A stretch of 64,000 bases of DNA from Lachnospiraceae bacterium (GTDB lineage: Bacteria; Bacillota_A; Clostridia; Lachnospirales; Lachnospiraceae), in NCBI GenBank assembly GCA_017482005.1, contig JAFUOI010000010.1:35645-99644 (forward strand). Reading direction: 5' to 3'. How positions within the stretch are numbered: the first letter of the stretch is position 1; each line of letters begins with the position of its first letter. Both the position numbers and the translations under genes were made by a program. The notes below the pieces were generated by a model. It saw only the letters and a list, made by a program, of their open reading frames with translations, had not been told where the DNA came from and did no database searches. Of the stretch, positions 7,660 through 16,342 are shown piece after piece.

Positions 7660-9897
7660 TCAGCTTCGGCTGATTTTATAATCTTTATGGAGAGTGATTT
7701 TTTGTACTAAACGAATATCACGACTTGAGCTTGCCAGCATAATATTATAATTTCCTTTCGGAGCAATGTAGCAGTGTTCGGTTTCGTCGTAATAACTGAA
7801 GGCTTCCGGTGTAAGAGAAAAATGGTAGGAAATATCCTCGCCGGCTTTGATCATTTTTTTGTCAAAACCGCGCAGTTCTTTTACGGGCCGTTTCAAACCG
7901 TCAGGTAAAGTTGTGTCACACGGTGCGATATAGAGCTGAACAGATTCCTTGGCATCTGTTTGGCTGGTATTGCTGACCTGACAACTGACTTCGAAAATCG
8001 GCACGAGATGATCCCTTTCTATTTTGCAGTTATCCGGCATGTTCATATCTTCCGTTACATCGCGTACTTCCATGTTGTGATAGTTAAATTCGGCGTAGGA
8101 GAGTCCGTGACCGAATGCAAATTCCGGTTCGATATTCCGGCTGTCGAGATGTCGGTATCCGACAAAAATACCCTCTTTATATTCGACTGTATCGATGCCC
8201 GGGAAAGTATCTGTTCCGTGAGCACCGCAATCAGATAACTGTTTCGGGAAGGAAGTCGGAAGCTTTCCGGAAGGAGAAACTTCACCGAAAACAGTGTGCG
8301 CAAAGGCAAGCCCGCCCTCCATTCCGTTGTAGTAGGAGTAGATGATAGTGTCGGCCATGTCTTTCCATTCCGACATGGAAACGGGAGAGCCTCCGATCAG
8401 AGTTACAATCATATCCGGGCGGACTTTAAGAAGCTCGCGGATGACGTAATCCTGATTGCAAGGGAGATGGTAATCTTTTCGGTCCTGATCTTCCACATCC
8501 TGATCATGTGTTAAGCCGCCGATAAATAGGACGGCATCTGCATCTTTGCATGCCTGTTTGGCTTTTTCCAGGTACTCTGCATTTACGCGGGCAAGATTCT
8601 CCTCTGAGATATAACGCTTCTGGCGTGGAAGATATGGGTTTTTACTTTCGTCCATCATAAGATTTCCAAGTACATTCTGACTATTTTCTTTGCCCCATGC
8701 ATTGCCAACAACAAAATTGTAATAGCCCGGTTCATAAATGACTTCACAGTTTCCGCCGAGATACATTTTCAGTCCGAGTAGAGGAGAAATTTCATATAAG
8801 GATTTAATTTCTGCACTACCGCCGCCGTGGGAATGTACCCGGTCCGCATTGTCGCCGATGACAAGAAGTTTTTTGATTTTGTCAGGGTTAAGCGGAAGGG
8901 TTTTTTTGTCATTTTTTAAAAGAACAATGGACTCCTCGGCTGCCAGACGAAGTTTTTCACGGGAAGAAGGAAGATTATACCCGCCGCGTTTGCGTTTGCC
9001 GTCAAGCATATGAAGTTCATTCATTGTATGAAGAATATGCATGATTTTTTTGTCTATTTCAGCCTCGGAAACACGTCCTTCTTCAATCGCTTTTTTCAGA
9101 GGAGAGGCCATATAATAATCATCAAAATCAGGAGTACAGCCCATCTCGATGTCAAGGCTGCAGTTTGCGGCTTTTTCCGTGTCGTGTACACCGCCCCAAT
9201 CAGAGACGACAATACCGTCGAAATTCCACTCGCTGCGAAGGATAGTGTCTAAAAGTTCGCGGCTGTGACATGCGTATTCACCCATATAGCGGTTATAGGA
9301 GGCCATCATACCGAGGGTATTCCCTTCCTGTACGGTTGCGCGGAAGGCAGGAAAGTAGATTTCCCAAAGAGCCCGCTCGCTTGGGGTGGAATTACCGCCA
9401 TGGCGTTGGGTTTCCTGGTTGTTGACGGCAAAGTGTTTCACACAGGCAGAAACATCAGATTCCTGTATACCTTTAACATATGGAACTGCCATCTGCGTTG
9501 TCAGATAAGGGTCTTCGCTCATATATTCAAAATTGCGTCCGCACAAAGGAGAACGATGGATATTAATGCCCGGTGCGAGGATCATATCCTTTCCTTTTCC
9601 TCTTGCTTCCAATCCCAGTACTTGTCCGGAAGTATAAGCACATTCACGGTTAAAAGTGGCAGCAATTGCACTGTTGCACGGGAGATAGGAAGAATAATCA
9701 TCATTTCCGCCAATCAAAAGCCATTCATCCCACTCAAATTCCGGGCGCGTTCCCATAGGTCCGTCGGAAAAACAGAAAGCAGGAATCTCTTTTTCTTTAA
9801 CAGCGGCTGTTTTAAATAATGCGGCGCCGTGGATCATGCTGATTTTTTCGTCCAAAGTCAGTTTTTGGGCCAGTGAAAGTAATTCATTTTTGGTCAT
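7660..9897 (-). CDS. Glycoside hydrolase family 3 (beta-glucosidase type)
   Basis: GH3 enzymes remove non-reducing-end sugars from beta-glycosides. The order is the usual one: an N-terminal TIM-barrel with 'GRNFEYMSEDPYLT' and 'CVKHFAVNNQETQRHG', the nucleophile Asp233 in 'GIVVSDWGG', then the alpha/beta sandwich domain and a C-terminal fibronectin-III-like domain ('ELRGFDKKMIKAGE'). There is no signal peptide, so it acts inside the cell on imported oligosaccharides. I use the ATG at 9897 (745 residues) because GGAGG lies 7 bases before it; the longer ATG at 9915 would sit ahead of that site. It is divergent from an AraC-type regulator. The exact sugar cannot be told. A short UUCG hairpin overlaps the stop codon. 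Confidence 0.93.
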   Translation of the reverse strand: MTKNELLSLAQKLTLDEKISMIHGAALFKTAAVKEKEIPAFCFSDGPMGTRPEFEWDEWLLIGGNDDYSSYLPCNSAIAATFNRECAYTSGQVLGLEARGKGKDMILAPGINIHRSPLCGRNFEYMSEDPYLTTQMAVPYVKGIQESDVSACVKHFAVNNQETQRHGGNSTPSERALWEIYFPAFRATVQEGNTLGMMASYNRYMGEYACHSRELLDTILRSEWNFDGIVVSDWGGVHDTEKAANCSLDIEMGCTPDFDDYYMASPLKKAIEEGRVSEAEIDKKIMHILHTMNELHMLDGKRKRGGYNLPSSREKLRLAAEESIVLLKNDKKTLPLNPDKIKKLLVIGDNADRVHSHGGGSAEIKSLYEISPLLGLKMYLGGNCEVIYEPGYYNFVVGNAWGKENSQNVLGNLMMDESKNPYLPRQKRYISEENLARVNAEYLEKAKQACKDADAVLFIGGLTHDQDVEDQDRKDYHLPCNQDYVIRELLKVRPDMIVTLIGGSPVSMSEWKDMADTIIYSYYNGMEGGLAFAHTVFGEVSPSGKLPTSFPKQLSDCGAHGTDTFPGIDTVEYKEGIFVGYRHLDSRNIEPEFAFGHGLSYAEFNYHNMEVRDVTEDMNMPDNCKIERDHLVPIFEVSCQVSNTSQTDAKESVQLYIAPCDTTLPDGLKRPVKELRGFDKKMIKAGEDISYHFSLTPEAFSYYDETEHCYIAPKGNYNIMLASSSRDIRLVQKITLHKDYKISRS

Positions 9898-10013
9898 GTG
9901 TATACCTCCGTACATTGCTAATGTTATTACATATTAAAATAACAGAAATAAGAAAAAACTATATCAAATTTATGACATTTATATTATAATCTTGATAAAA
10001 GAAGGAGTGTGAC

Positions 10014-10772
10014 ATGAAAGAAACAGAAAATCCGGATATCGGGCTTTATATACAGCGGGAAGAAAATATTGCGCATGCGCCTTACGAGAAAGAACTGAGG
10101 TTTTACGAACAGGTAAAGAGTGGTCAGGTTGAATGGATTGAAGCATGGATGTCGGATCATCCGATTGGTTCCGGAGAAGGGTTCGGCCGGTTGTCAGATA
10201 ATCCGGTGAACAATCTCCGCTATCATGTAATTGTTTCGATCGCGATGATTACCCGGTTTTGTATTGAGGGGGGAATGGATCTTGAGACGGCGTACGGACT
10301 ATCTGATATGTACATTCGTAAGGCGGATGTTATAAAAGAAGAAGGGGAGCTTGTCCGTATGCAAAAAAAGATGTGTGTGGATTTCACACAGCGTATGCGG
10401 AGATTAAAAAAAGAAACTATATATTCCAAACATATCGTGCAGTGCGTGGATTATATTCATGCAAATATCAATGAACGTATCACGACAGAGCAGCTTGCAG
10501 TGCAATGTGGTTTGCATGTCAGTTATTTGTCCCGTCTGTTTAAAAAAGAGACGGGGATTGGAATCGCAGAATATATCCGGAACAGGAAAATTGAAGCGGC
10601 ACAGAATATGTTGAAATATTCTGAGTATTCCTTTTCCGAGATCGCACATTTTCTTGCATTTTCATCGCAGAGTCACTTTGTAAAGGTATTTCGGGAGTGT
10701 GTCGGAATCACGCCGCGGGAATACCGCAATAAATATTACAGAACAAATTGGGGAGAGAAGAAAAATGTCTGA
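10014..10772 (+). CDS. AraC-family transcriptional regulator
   Basis: This 252-residue protein has a C-terminal AraC DNA-binding domain (~150-245) with two helix-turn-helices: 'ITTEQLAVQCGLHVSYLSRL' and 'FSEIAHFLAFSSQSHFVKVF'. It closes with the family 'GITPREYRNKY' motif. The N-terminal ~140 residues do not look like a cupin sugar-binding domain; they resemble the compact helical N-termini of YesN/AraC regulators in Firmicutes. AAGGAG at 10002-10007 fixes the start, and TATAAT at 9985-9990 is a plausible -10. It is divergent from the GH3 gene, the classic layout for a local carbohydrate activator, so that gene is its probable target. Its 3' end overlaps the next gene by 8 bp. Confidence 0.9.
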   Translation: MKETENPDIGLYIQREENIAHAPYEKELRFYEQVKSGQVEWIEAWMSDHPIGSGEGFGRLSDNPVNNLRYHVIVSIAMITRFCIEGGMDLETAYGLSDMYIRKADVIKEEGELVRMQKKMCVDFTQRMRRLKKETIYSKHIVQCVDYIHANINERITTEQLAVQCGLHVSYLSRLFKKETGIGIAEYIRNRKIEAAQNMLKYSEYSFSEIAHFLAFSSQSHFVKVFRECVGITPREYRNKYYRTNWGEKKNV

Positions 10773-11292
10773 TTATATTACAACATCAAGTAAGATACAT
10801 TTTACACCGTTAAAACCGAAAAAGGAGCAGATTGTAATCGAAGATATTGCACATTCACTGTCTCTTATGACAAGGGCAAACGGTCATTTTCCGGAGTTTT
10901 ATTCCGTGGCACAGCATTGCATTCACTGTTATGAGGAGGCGGTTGCGCGCGGTTACAGCAGACGGCTTACACTTGCCTGCCTGTTGCATGATGCGAGTGA
11001 AGCATATCTTGCGGATATTACCCGCCCGGTCAAGAAAAATCTGCCCAAATACCTTGTCATTGAAAAGATTTTACAGGATGCAATTTATGAAAGGTTTCTC
11101 GGAAGTAAGCTGACAGAAGAGGAGCAGGAAATAGTATCTTCGGTAGATGATGCACTTTTATATTATGAATTTGAACACTATATGGGTGAGCGTCTGATGG
11201 ACAGTGAGCCTGAGATAAAAAGTAATCCGGTGTTTTCATTTGAGCCTTTTGCTGAAGTGGAAAAGAAATACATAGAATTTTCACAAATTTAA
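10765..11292 (+). CDS. HD-domain phosphohydrolase
   Basis: The 175-residue protein has a metal-dependent HD phosphohydrolase pattern: 'VAQHCIHCYEEA' giving the first His, 'CLLHDASEAYLADI' giving the His-Asp pair, and a later 'SSVDDALL' giving the last Asp. This matches small YfbR-like or HDIG-type nucleotidases that act on nucleoside monophosphates, but the substrate cannot be read from sequence. The start at 10765 is preferred because GGGGAGAG (10750-10757) is just upstream; a longer frame exists but would run inside the regulator. The 8-bp overlap with the AraC gene suggests translational coupling, though no functional link is obvious. Confidence 0.85.
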   Translation: MSDYITTSSKIHFTPLKPKKEQIVIEDIAHSLSLMTRANGHFPEFYSVAQHCIHCYEEAVARGYSRRLTLACLLHDASEAYLADITRPVKKNLPKYLVIEKILQDAIYERFLGSKLTEEEQEIVSSVDDALLYYEFEHYMGERLMDSEPEIKSNPVFSFEPFAEVEKKYIEFSQI

Positions 11293-11362
11293 CAAAATTC
11301 TATAACATTTTTTCATTATTCTTTTGTGCAGAAAGAAAACACATTGGAAAGGAACGAGATAT

Positions 11363-12862
11363 ATGTTTGAAGATATGAATGAAAATGTATATGGTGCCGA
11401 GACACCGGAAGAAGTAATAAAGCCTGAGGGAGTGATAAATCCGACAGAGGTACCGAATGAGCCTCAGTATTCCGCTGTTCCTCAGGAACCGGCGGTGAAA
11501 CAGAAGAAAGAAAAAAAAGAGCGCAAGCTATTGAAAAGTGCATTGGGAGGACTTGTGTTCGGGCTCTGTGCGGGTGTAGTATTTCTCGGCATTGCTTTTA
11601 TCGGTCAGAAAACCTTCTTGAAGGATAAGAATGACAGGGAAGTGGTAATTGAAACAACACAGACGGTGGATGATGGCGATATTGTCGTTTCGGATAAGCA
11701 GGAGGAGACGGGTGCCAATACAATTTCGCAGATTGCGCAAAATTGTATGCCTTCGGTAGTTGCGATCACGACAAAAAATATAGATGAGATAAGAAGTTTT
11801 TGGGGAACACAGCAGTATGAAAGTGAAGGAGCCGGAAGTGGTATTATTGTAGGGAAAAATGATACAGAGCTTTTGGTTGCAACAAACAATCATGTAGTAA
11901 GCGGTGCATCGGAAGTGTCCGTATGCTTCAATGACAGCGAGGATGCAGTTGTGACAGCGGTTGTAAAGGGCAGTGATGCTGCCAATGATTTGGCGGTAGT
12001 TGCCATTCCGATGGATAAGATCAGTGATGAGGTACTTTCTTCTATAAAAGTAGCGACAATCGGAGATTCTTCTTCTCTTAAGGTCGGAGATCAGGTCGTT
12101 GCCATCGGTAATGCACTGGGATACGGACAGAGCGTGACAACAGGCATTATTTCTGCTCTTGACCGAGAGGTGGAGATTGAGGATCTTGATGCAAAGCTGA
12201 TACAGACAGATGCAGCAATCAATCCCGGAAACAGCGGCGGTGCACTTTTAAATATGAAAGGCGAGCTGATTGGTATTAATTCTGCCAAGTTTGCATCTGA
12301 ACTTGTAGAAGGTATAGGATATGCGATTCCTGTTGCAACGGCACAACCGATTCTGGATAATCTGATGAACCGTGCAACGAGGGAACTTGCAGGAGATAAG
12401 GCGGGCTACCTTGGAGTATCTGTACAGGATGTGTCCGAGGAAGCGTCAGAATACTATGGTATTCCGAAAGGTGCTTATGTAGAATCTACGGAAGAAGGCG
12501 GCGGTGCTGCCAAGGCGGGTATCCAGCAGGGTGATATTATCACTAAATTTGATGGTATTACAATCACAAGCGCATCTGATTTGGGTGGAATGATTGCTTA
12601 TTATAAAATAGGTGAACAGATTGAAGTGACTTATATGCGGTCCGACAACGGGGTTTACAAAGAAACTACAGTGACGGTGACGCTGGCAGACAGTGAGCAG
12701 GCAAAAGAAAGTAAACAGAGTGCAAGCAAGCCGCAGCAGGAAAACAATCAGGAGCAGCCGGAAATACAGATTCCGGAAGAAGAGTATCCGGAAGATGGTT
12801 TTTCCGGTGAATATGATATGGATGAAATGGAAAAATTTTTCCGTTATTTCTTTGAAAATTAA
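11363..12862 (+). CDS. htrA: HtrA/DegP-like membrane-anchored serine protease
   Basis: This 499-residue S1C protease handles misfolded envelope proteins. A cytoplasmic acidic/basic N-terminus is followed by one membrane anchor (~60-80, 'ALGGLVFGLCAGVVFLGIAF'). The trypsin-like domain has the full triad His177 ('TNNHVVSG'), Asp209 ('ANDLAVV') and Ser291 ('NPGNSGGAL'). A single PDZ domain ('GYLGVSVQDVSEE...GIQQGDIITKFDG') lies at ~345-440. The C-terminal tail is rich in Gln, Pro and Glu and ends in an acidic/aromatic segment. I chose the ATG at 11363 over longer in-frame starts because AAAGGA precedes it. It stands alone, closed by a terminator. Confidence 0.95.
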   Translation: MFEDMNENVYGAETPEEVIKPEGVINPTEVPNEPQYSAVPQEPAVKQKKEKKERKLLKSALGGLVFGLCAGVVFLGIAFIGQKTFLKDKNDREVVIETTQTVDDGDIVVSDKQEETGANTISQIAQNCMPSVVAITTKNIDEIRSFWGTQQYESEGAGSGIIVGKNDTELLVATNNHVVSGASEVSVCFNDSEDAVVTAVVKGSDAANDLAVVAIPMDKISDEVLSSIKVATIGDSSSLKVGDQVVAIGNALGYGQSVTTGIISALDREVEIEDLDAKLIQTDAAINPGNSGGALLNMKGELIGINSAKFASELVEGIGYAIPVATAQPILDNLMNRATRELAGDKAGYLGVSVQDVSEEASEYYGIPKGAYVESTEEGGGAAKAGIQQGDIITKFDGITITSASDLGGMIAYYKIGEQIEVTYMRSDNGVYKETTVTVTLADSEQAKESKQSASKPQQENNQEQPEIQIPEEEYPEDGFSGEYDMDEMEKFFRYFFEN

Positions 12863-12868
12863 TTACCG

Positions 12869-12935
12869 GAGCGTGTTACAAAACCGGTGTGAGAGGTGTC
12901 TTGCACTGATTTTGTAACAGGCTCTTTTCTTTTTT
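12869..12935 (+). terminator. Intrinsic terminator after htrA
   Basis: GAGCGTGTTACAAAA (12869-12883) pairs almost perfectly with TTTTGTAACAGGCTC (ending 12924), enclosing a ~26-nt loop. A T-rich run follows. Confidence 0.8.
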
Positions 12936-12992
12936 GTGCATATATTTTATAATAAAACGGTGTGCACAAAAGGAATTTTGGGAGGATGCAAA

Positions 12993-14987
12993 GTGAAAGC
13001 CCTTTTCAAATTTGACAGAGATGTATTTAAAATTTATATAGAAAAAACAGCACTGTACTATTTGTTTTCCGTTATGCTGATATTGCTTGTTGAGATGCTT
13101 GCAAGACATTCGCCGGTGAAAGGATGGCAGTTTGTGTGGGATCATCCGTTTTTGATTTTGTACAGTGCACTGATTTTGACGACGGTTTATTCGGTTTCAT
13201 TTTTGTTTGCAAGACGCAGATTTGTCTGGTTGTTGATTACGGTAGTATTTTTAACGCTTGGTGTATCTAATTGTATTTTGTTGTTTTACCGTATCACACC
13301 TTTGGCAGCTACGGATATTTCGTTGATTACTTCGGTGTTCGGTATTATGCATGTATATTTGGATTTGTGGCAGATAATCCTGCTGCTGGCTTTTTTGGTT
13401 GCAGCTGTTGCAGCCATCGTAGTTTATGGTTTCCGGATGAAGCAGCAGGAGCGGAATTTTCCGGGAGCAGTGCTTCTCATTGCGGCACTTTTTTCACTGA
13501 CAGGATTGTTAATGGATGTCGGAGATGAAACAGGGGCATTGCAGACAGAATTTGCAAATCTTCCGGATGCTTATGAGGACAACGGATATGTTTATTGTTT
13601 TACGAGAAGTCTCATTGACCGGGGAATTGAAGAACCGGAAGAATACAGTGAGGAGACGGTAGAGGATATTTTTGCAGAGATCAAAGGGCAGGGAGATAAA
13701 GAAGTTGAGGATAGACCTAACATTATCTTTTTGCAGATTGAGTCATTTTTTGATTTGTCCCGCGTGACAGGTGTAGAGTATTCCGAGGAGCCGATGCCTG
13801 TGTATTCAACACTTTTAAAAAGTTGTCCCAGCGGAAGACTTACTGTGCCCAGCGTGGGAGCCGGAACAGCCAATACGGAGTTTGAAGTATTGACGGGGAT
13901 GAGTCTTGATTATTTTGGTGCAGGAGAGTATCCGTATAAGACGGTTTTGCAGGAAGAAACATGCGAGTCGGTAGCTTATAATCTAAAAAAACTCGGTTAC
14001 CGCACGACAGCAATTCATAACAATACAGGCACATTTTATGACAGAAATCTTGTATATGCAAATCTTGGATTTGATTGTTTTGACTGTGAGGAGTATATGC
14101 AGGGACTTACATACAATCCGCTTGGGTGGGCAAAGGATAGTATACTGACACAGCAGATTGTAAATGCGCTTAAAGCTTCTAAGCAGCAGGATTTTATTTA
14201 TACGATTTCGGTGCAGCCTCATGGAAAGTATCCGACAGAAAAGATTGAAAATCCGCATCTTACCACAAGCGGTTTTGCGCCGGAAGATGAAGGAAGAGCT
14301 AACGGATTTGAGTATTACGTCAATGAGGTACATGATACGGATGCGTTTCTCGGGCTTTTGATTTCCACGCTTAATGCCTATGATGAACCGACCGTGGTTG
14401 TCATGTTTGGTGATCATCTGCCGAATATCGATATGACAGAGGATGAGATATCCGGAGGATCGTTGTTTGAGACGGAGTATCTGATTTGGTCTAATTTGGC
14501 ACAGAAAGAAATAAAAACCTTGAAAAATACGCGGAAGGATCTGTATGCGTATCAGCTTTATTCTTATGTGTTCGGTCGATTGGGAATGAACCAGGGAGTA
14601 TTGACCAAGTTTCATCAGAAATATTCCATGGAGCAGGCGCACGAAGAGGAATTGGAAACGCTGATGTACGATATGCTTTACGGTGATCGTGAGGTGTATG
14701 GAGGTATCAATCCATATGAGCCGGTTGAGATGCAGATGGGAATTGCGCCGATTCGGATTGAGAAGGTGGATGTCATCGGCGGAAGCATTTATGTGCACGG
14801 AGAGAACTTTACGGAGTATAGTAAAGTGATGCTCAATGACAAAAGGCAGGAAACGATATATCTTAATCAAAATACATTGATGGTTGCGGATGTTTTACCG
14901 GAGGATTTGGATCGGATTTACGTAGCTCAGATGGCGGGCAGAAGCGAGCAACTCAGCCGGACCGAAGAAATCGTATATACAGAATAA
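12993..14987 (+). CDS. LTA synthase-family sulfatase-fold protein with IPT/TIG-like tail
   Basis: The 664-residue protein has about five N-terminal membrane helices (to ~residue 190) and an extracellular sulfatase-fold domain of the lipoteichoic acid synthase / phosphoglycerol transferase family. The predicted nucleophile is Thr292 in 'AGTANTEFEVLTG', with metal-binding 'NIIFLQIESFFD' and 'VVMFGDHLPN' nearby. The last ~85 residues ('IGGSIYVHGENFTEYSKVML') look like an IPT/TIG Ig-like domain, which is unusual for LtaS. The start is a GTG at 12993 with GGGAGG seven bases upstream. It probably transfers phosphoglycerol from phosphatidylglycerol to a glycolipid or glycan at the outer membrane face. 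argJ follows 43 nt later, perhaps by read-through. Confidence 0.88.
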   Translation: MKALFKFDRDVFKIYIEKTALYYLFSVMLILLVEMLARHSPVKGWQFVWDHPFLILYSALILTTVYSVSFLFARRRFVWLLITVVFLTLGVSNCILLFYRITPLAATDISLITSVFGIMHVYLDLWQIILLLAFLVAAVAAIVVYGFRMKQQERNFPGAVLLIAALFSLTGLLMDVGDETGALQTEFANLPDAYEDNGYVYCFTRSLIDRGIEEPEEYSEETVEDIFAEIKGQGDKEVEDRPNIIFLQIESFFDLSRVTGVEYSEEPMPVYSTLLKSCPSGRLTVPSVGAGTANTEFEVLTGMSLDYFGAGEYPYKTVLQEETCESVAYNLKKLGYRTTAIHNNTGTFYDRNLVYANLGFDCFDCEEYMQGLTYNPLGWAKDSILTQQIVNALKASKQQDFIYTISVQPHGKYPTEKIENPHLTTSGFAPEDEGRANGFEYYVNEVHDTDAFLGLLISTLNAYDEPTVVVMFGDHLPNIDMTEDEISGGSLFETEYLIWSNLAQKEIKTLKNTRKDLYAYQLYSYVFGRLGMNQGVLTKFHQKYSMEQAHEEELETLMYDMLYGDREVYGGINPYEPVEMQMGIAPIRIEKVDVIGGSIYVHGENFTEYSKVMLNDKRQETIYLNQNTLMVADVLPEDLDRIYVAQMAGRSEQLSRTEEIVYTE

Positions 14988-15030
14988 TACAAAGAACAAT
15001 AGAAAGAATAGAAAAGAGAGGTAATAAGCG

Positions 15031-16275
15031 ATGCAATTAACAGGAAAAGAGGGCTTTAAATTTGTAGAAGGCGGTGTCTGTGCAGCCAAAGGATTTGAGG
15101 CAAACGGACTGAATTGCGGATTGAATCCAAATAAAGAAAAGAATGATTTGGGAATGGTTTTTAGCAGTATGCCGTGTAATACAGGAGCAGTGTACACACA
15201 GAATAAAGTAAAAGGTGCACCGATTCTTGTAACGAAAAAAAATCTTGAAAAGAGTGGGGGCATTTCCAGGGCAATCATTGTCAATTCTAAAAATGCCAAT
15301 ACCTGTAATGCGGATGGGGAGCAGAAGGCGGAACGGATGTGTGAACTTGCGGCAGATGCTCTCGGTATTGCAAGGGAAGAAGTTATTGTGGCTTCTACCG
15401 GTGTAATCGGACAGATTCTTCCGATAGAGCCAATTGAGACCCATATAGAGCAGCTGGCAGCAGGACTTATGGTAGACGGGAATGAAAAAGCGGCTACAGC
15501 AATTATGACGACAGATACGGTTAAAAAAGAAGTGGCAGTGGAATTTGAACTGGGAGGAGTGACATGTCGTCTCGGAGGAATGGCAAAGGGAAGCGGAATG
15601 ATTCATCCGAATATGGCAACAACACTCAACTTTGTAACGACGGACGTGGCAATTTCTTCAGAGCTTGTGCAGAAAGCACTGAGTGAAATTGTGAAAATTA
15701 CATACAATTGTCTGAGTGTGGACGGTGATACTTCCACAAATGATACTCTGACAGTAATGGCAAACGGTCTCGCGGGAAATACATGCATTACAGAAGAAAA
15801 TGCAGACTATACAGTATTTAAAGATGCGCTTTATATTGTACTTATGAATATGACTAAGATGCTGGCAGCAGACGGAGAGGGAGCGACTAAACTTCTTGAG
15901 TGCAGCGTCAGTGAGGCAAAGGATTTAGATACAGCCATCACGGTTGCAAAGAGCGTTATATGCTCTCCGCTTTTTAAGTGTGCAATGTTTGGTGAAGATG
16001 CAAACTGGGGTCGCGTTCTGTGTGCAATCGGATATGCAGATGCAGAGTTTGATATCAATAAAGTGGATGTAGATCTGGCTTCGGAGAACGGAACGCTTCC
16101 TGTATGCAGAAATGGTGCAGGGGTGGAATTTTCAGAAGAGTTTGCAAAGGAAGTACTGGCAGCAGATGAGATTTACATCAAAGTATCTCTCCATGACGGT
16201 GAGGCAAAGGCAAAAGCATGGGGATGTGATCTTACTTATGATTATGTCAAAATTAATGGGGACTATCGTTCATAA
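15031..16275 (+). CDS. argJ: Bifunctional ornithine acetyltransferase/N-acetylglutamate synthase
   Basis: ArgJ recycles the acetyl group between N-acetylornithine and glutamate in arginine synthesis. The 414-residue length fits. The self-cleavage site is at 'GMIHPNMATTL', with Thr197 as the new N-terminal nucleophile of the beta chain; the more common form is 'GMIAPNMATML'. The oxyanion 'STGVIGQ' motif is at ~122-128, and 'GEDANWGRV' is in the beta half. No other arginine genes (argB, C, D) are beside it, so here it is separated from the usual operon. The start is the first ATG after a GAGAGGT site. Bifunctionality cannot be distinguished from the monofunctional form by eye. Confidence 0.95.
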   Translation: MQLTGKEGFKFVEGGVCAAKGFEANGLNCGLNPNKEKNDLGMVFSSMPCNTGAVYTQNKVKGAPILVTKKNLEKSGGISRAIIVNSKNANTCNADGEQKAERMCELAADALGIAREEVIVASTGVIGQILPIEPIETHIEQLAAGLMVDGNEKAATAIMTTDTVKKEVAVEFELGGVTCRLGGMAKGSGMIHPNMATTLNFVTTDVAISSELVQKALSEIVKITYNCLSVDGDTSTNDTLTVMANGLAGNTCITEENADYTVFKDALYIVLMNMTKMLAADGEGATKLLECSVSEAKDLDTAITVAKSVICSPLFKCAMFGEDANWGRVLCAIGYADAEFDINKVDVDLASENGTLPVCRNGAGVEFSEEFAKEVLAADEIYIKVSLHDGEAKAKAWGCDLTYDYVKINGDYRS

Positions 16276-16342
16276 CTTTTGATGGACGGGGCTCTGGATT
16301 CGTATGTTATTATAGCTGTAAATTGGGAAAGGATCTGTAACT

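Noticed and set aside
11324..11362. Earlier start for htrA
   Set aside because: Non-ATG start without ribosome site; the ATG at 11363 has AAAGGA upstream.
13983..14870. 295-residue minus-strand frame
   Set aside because: Antisense shadow of the LTA synthase-like gene, with no recognisable motifs.
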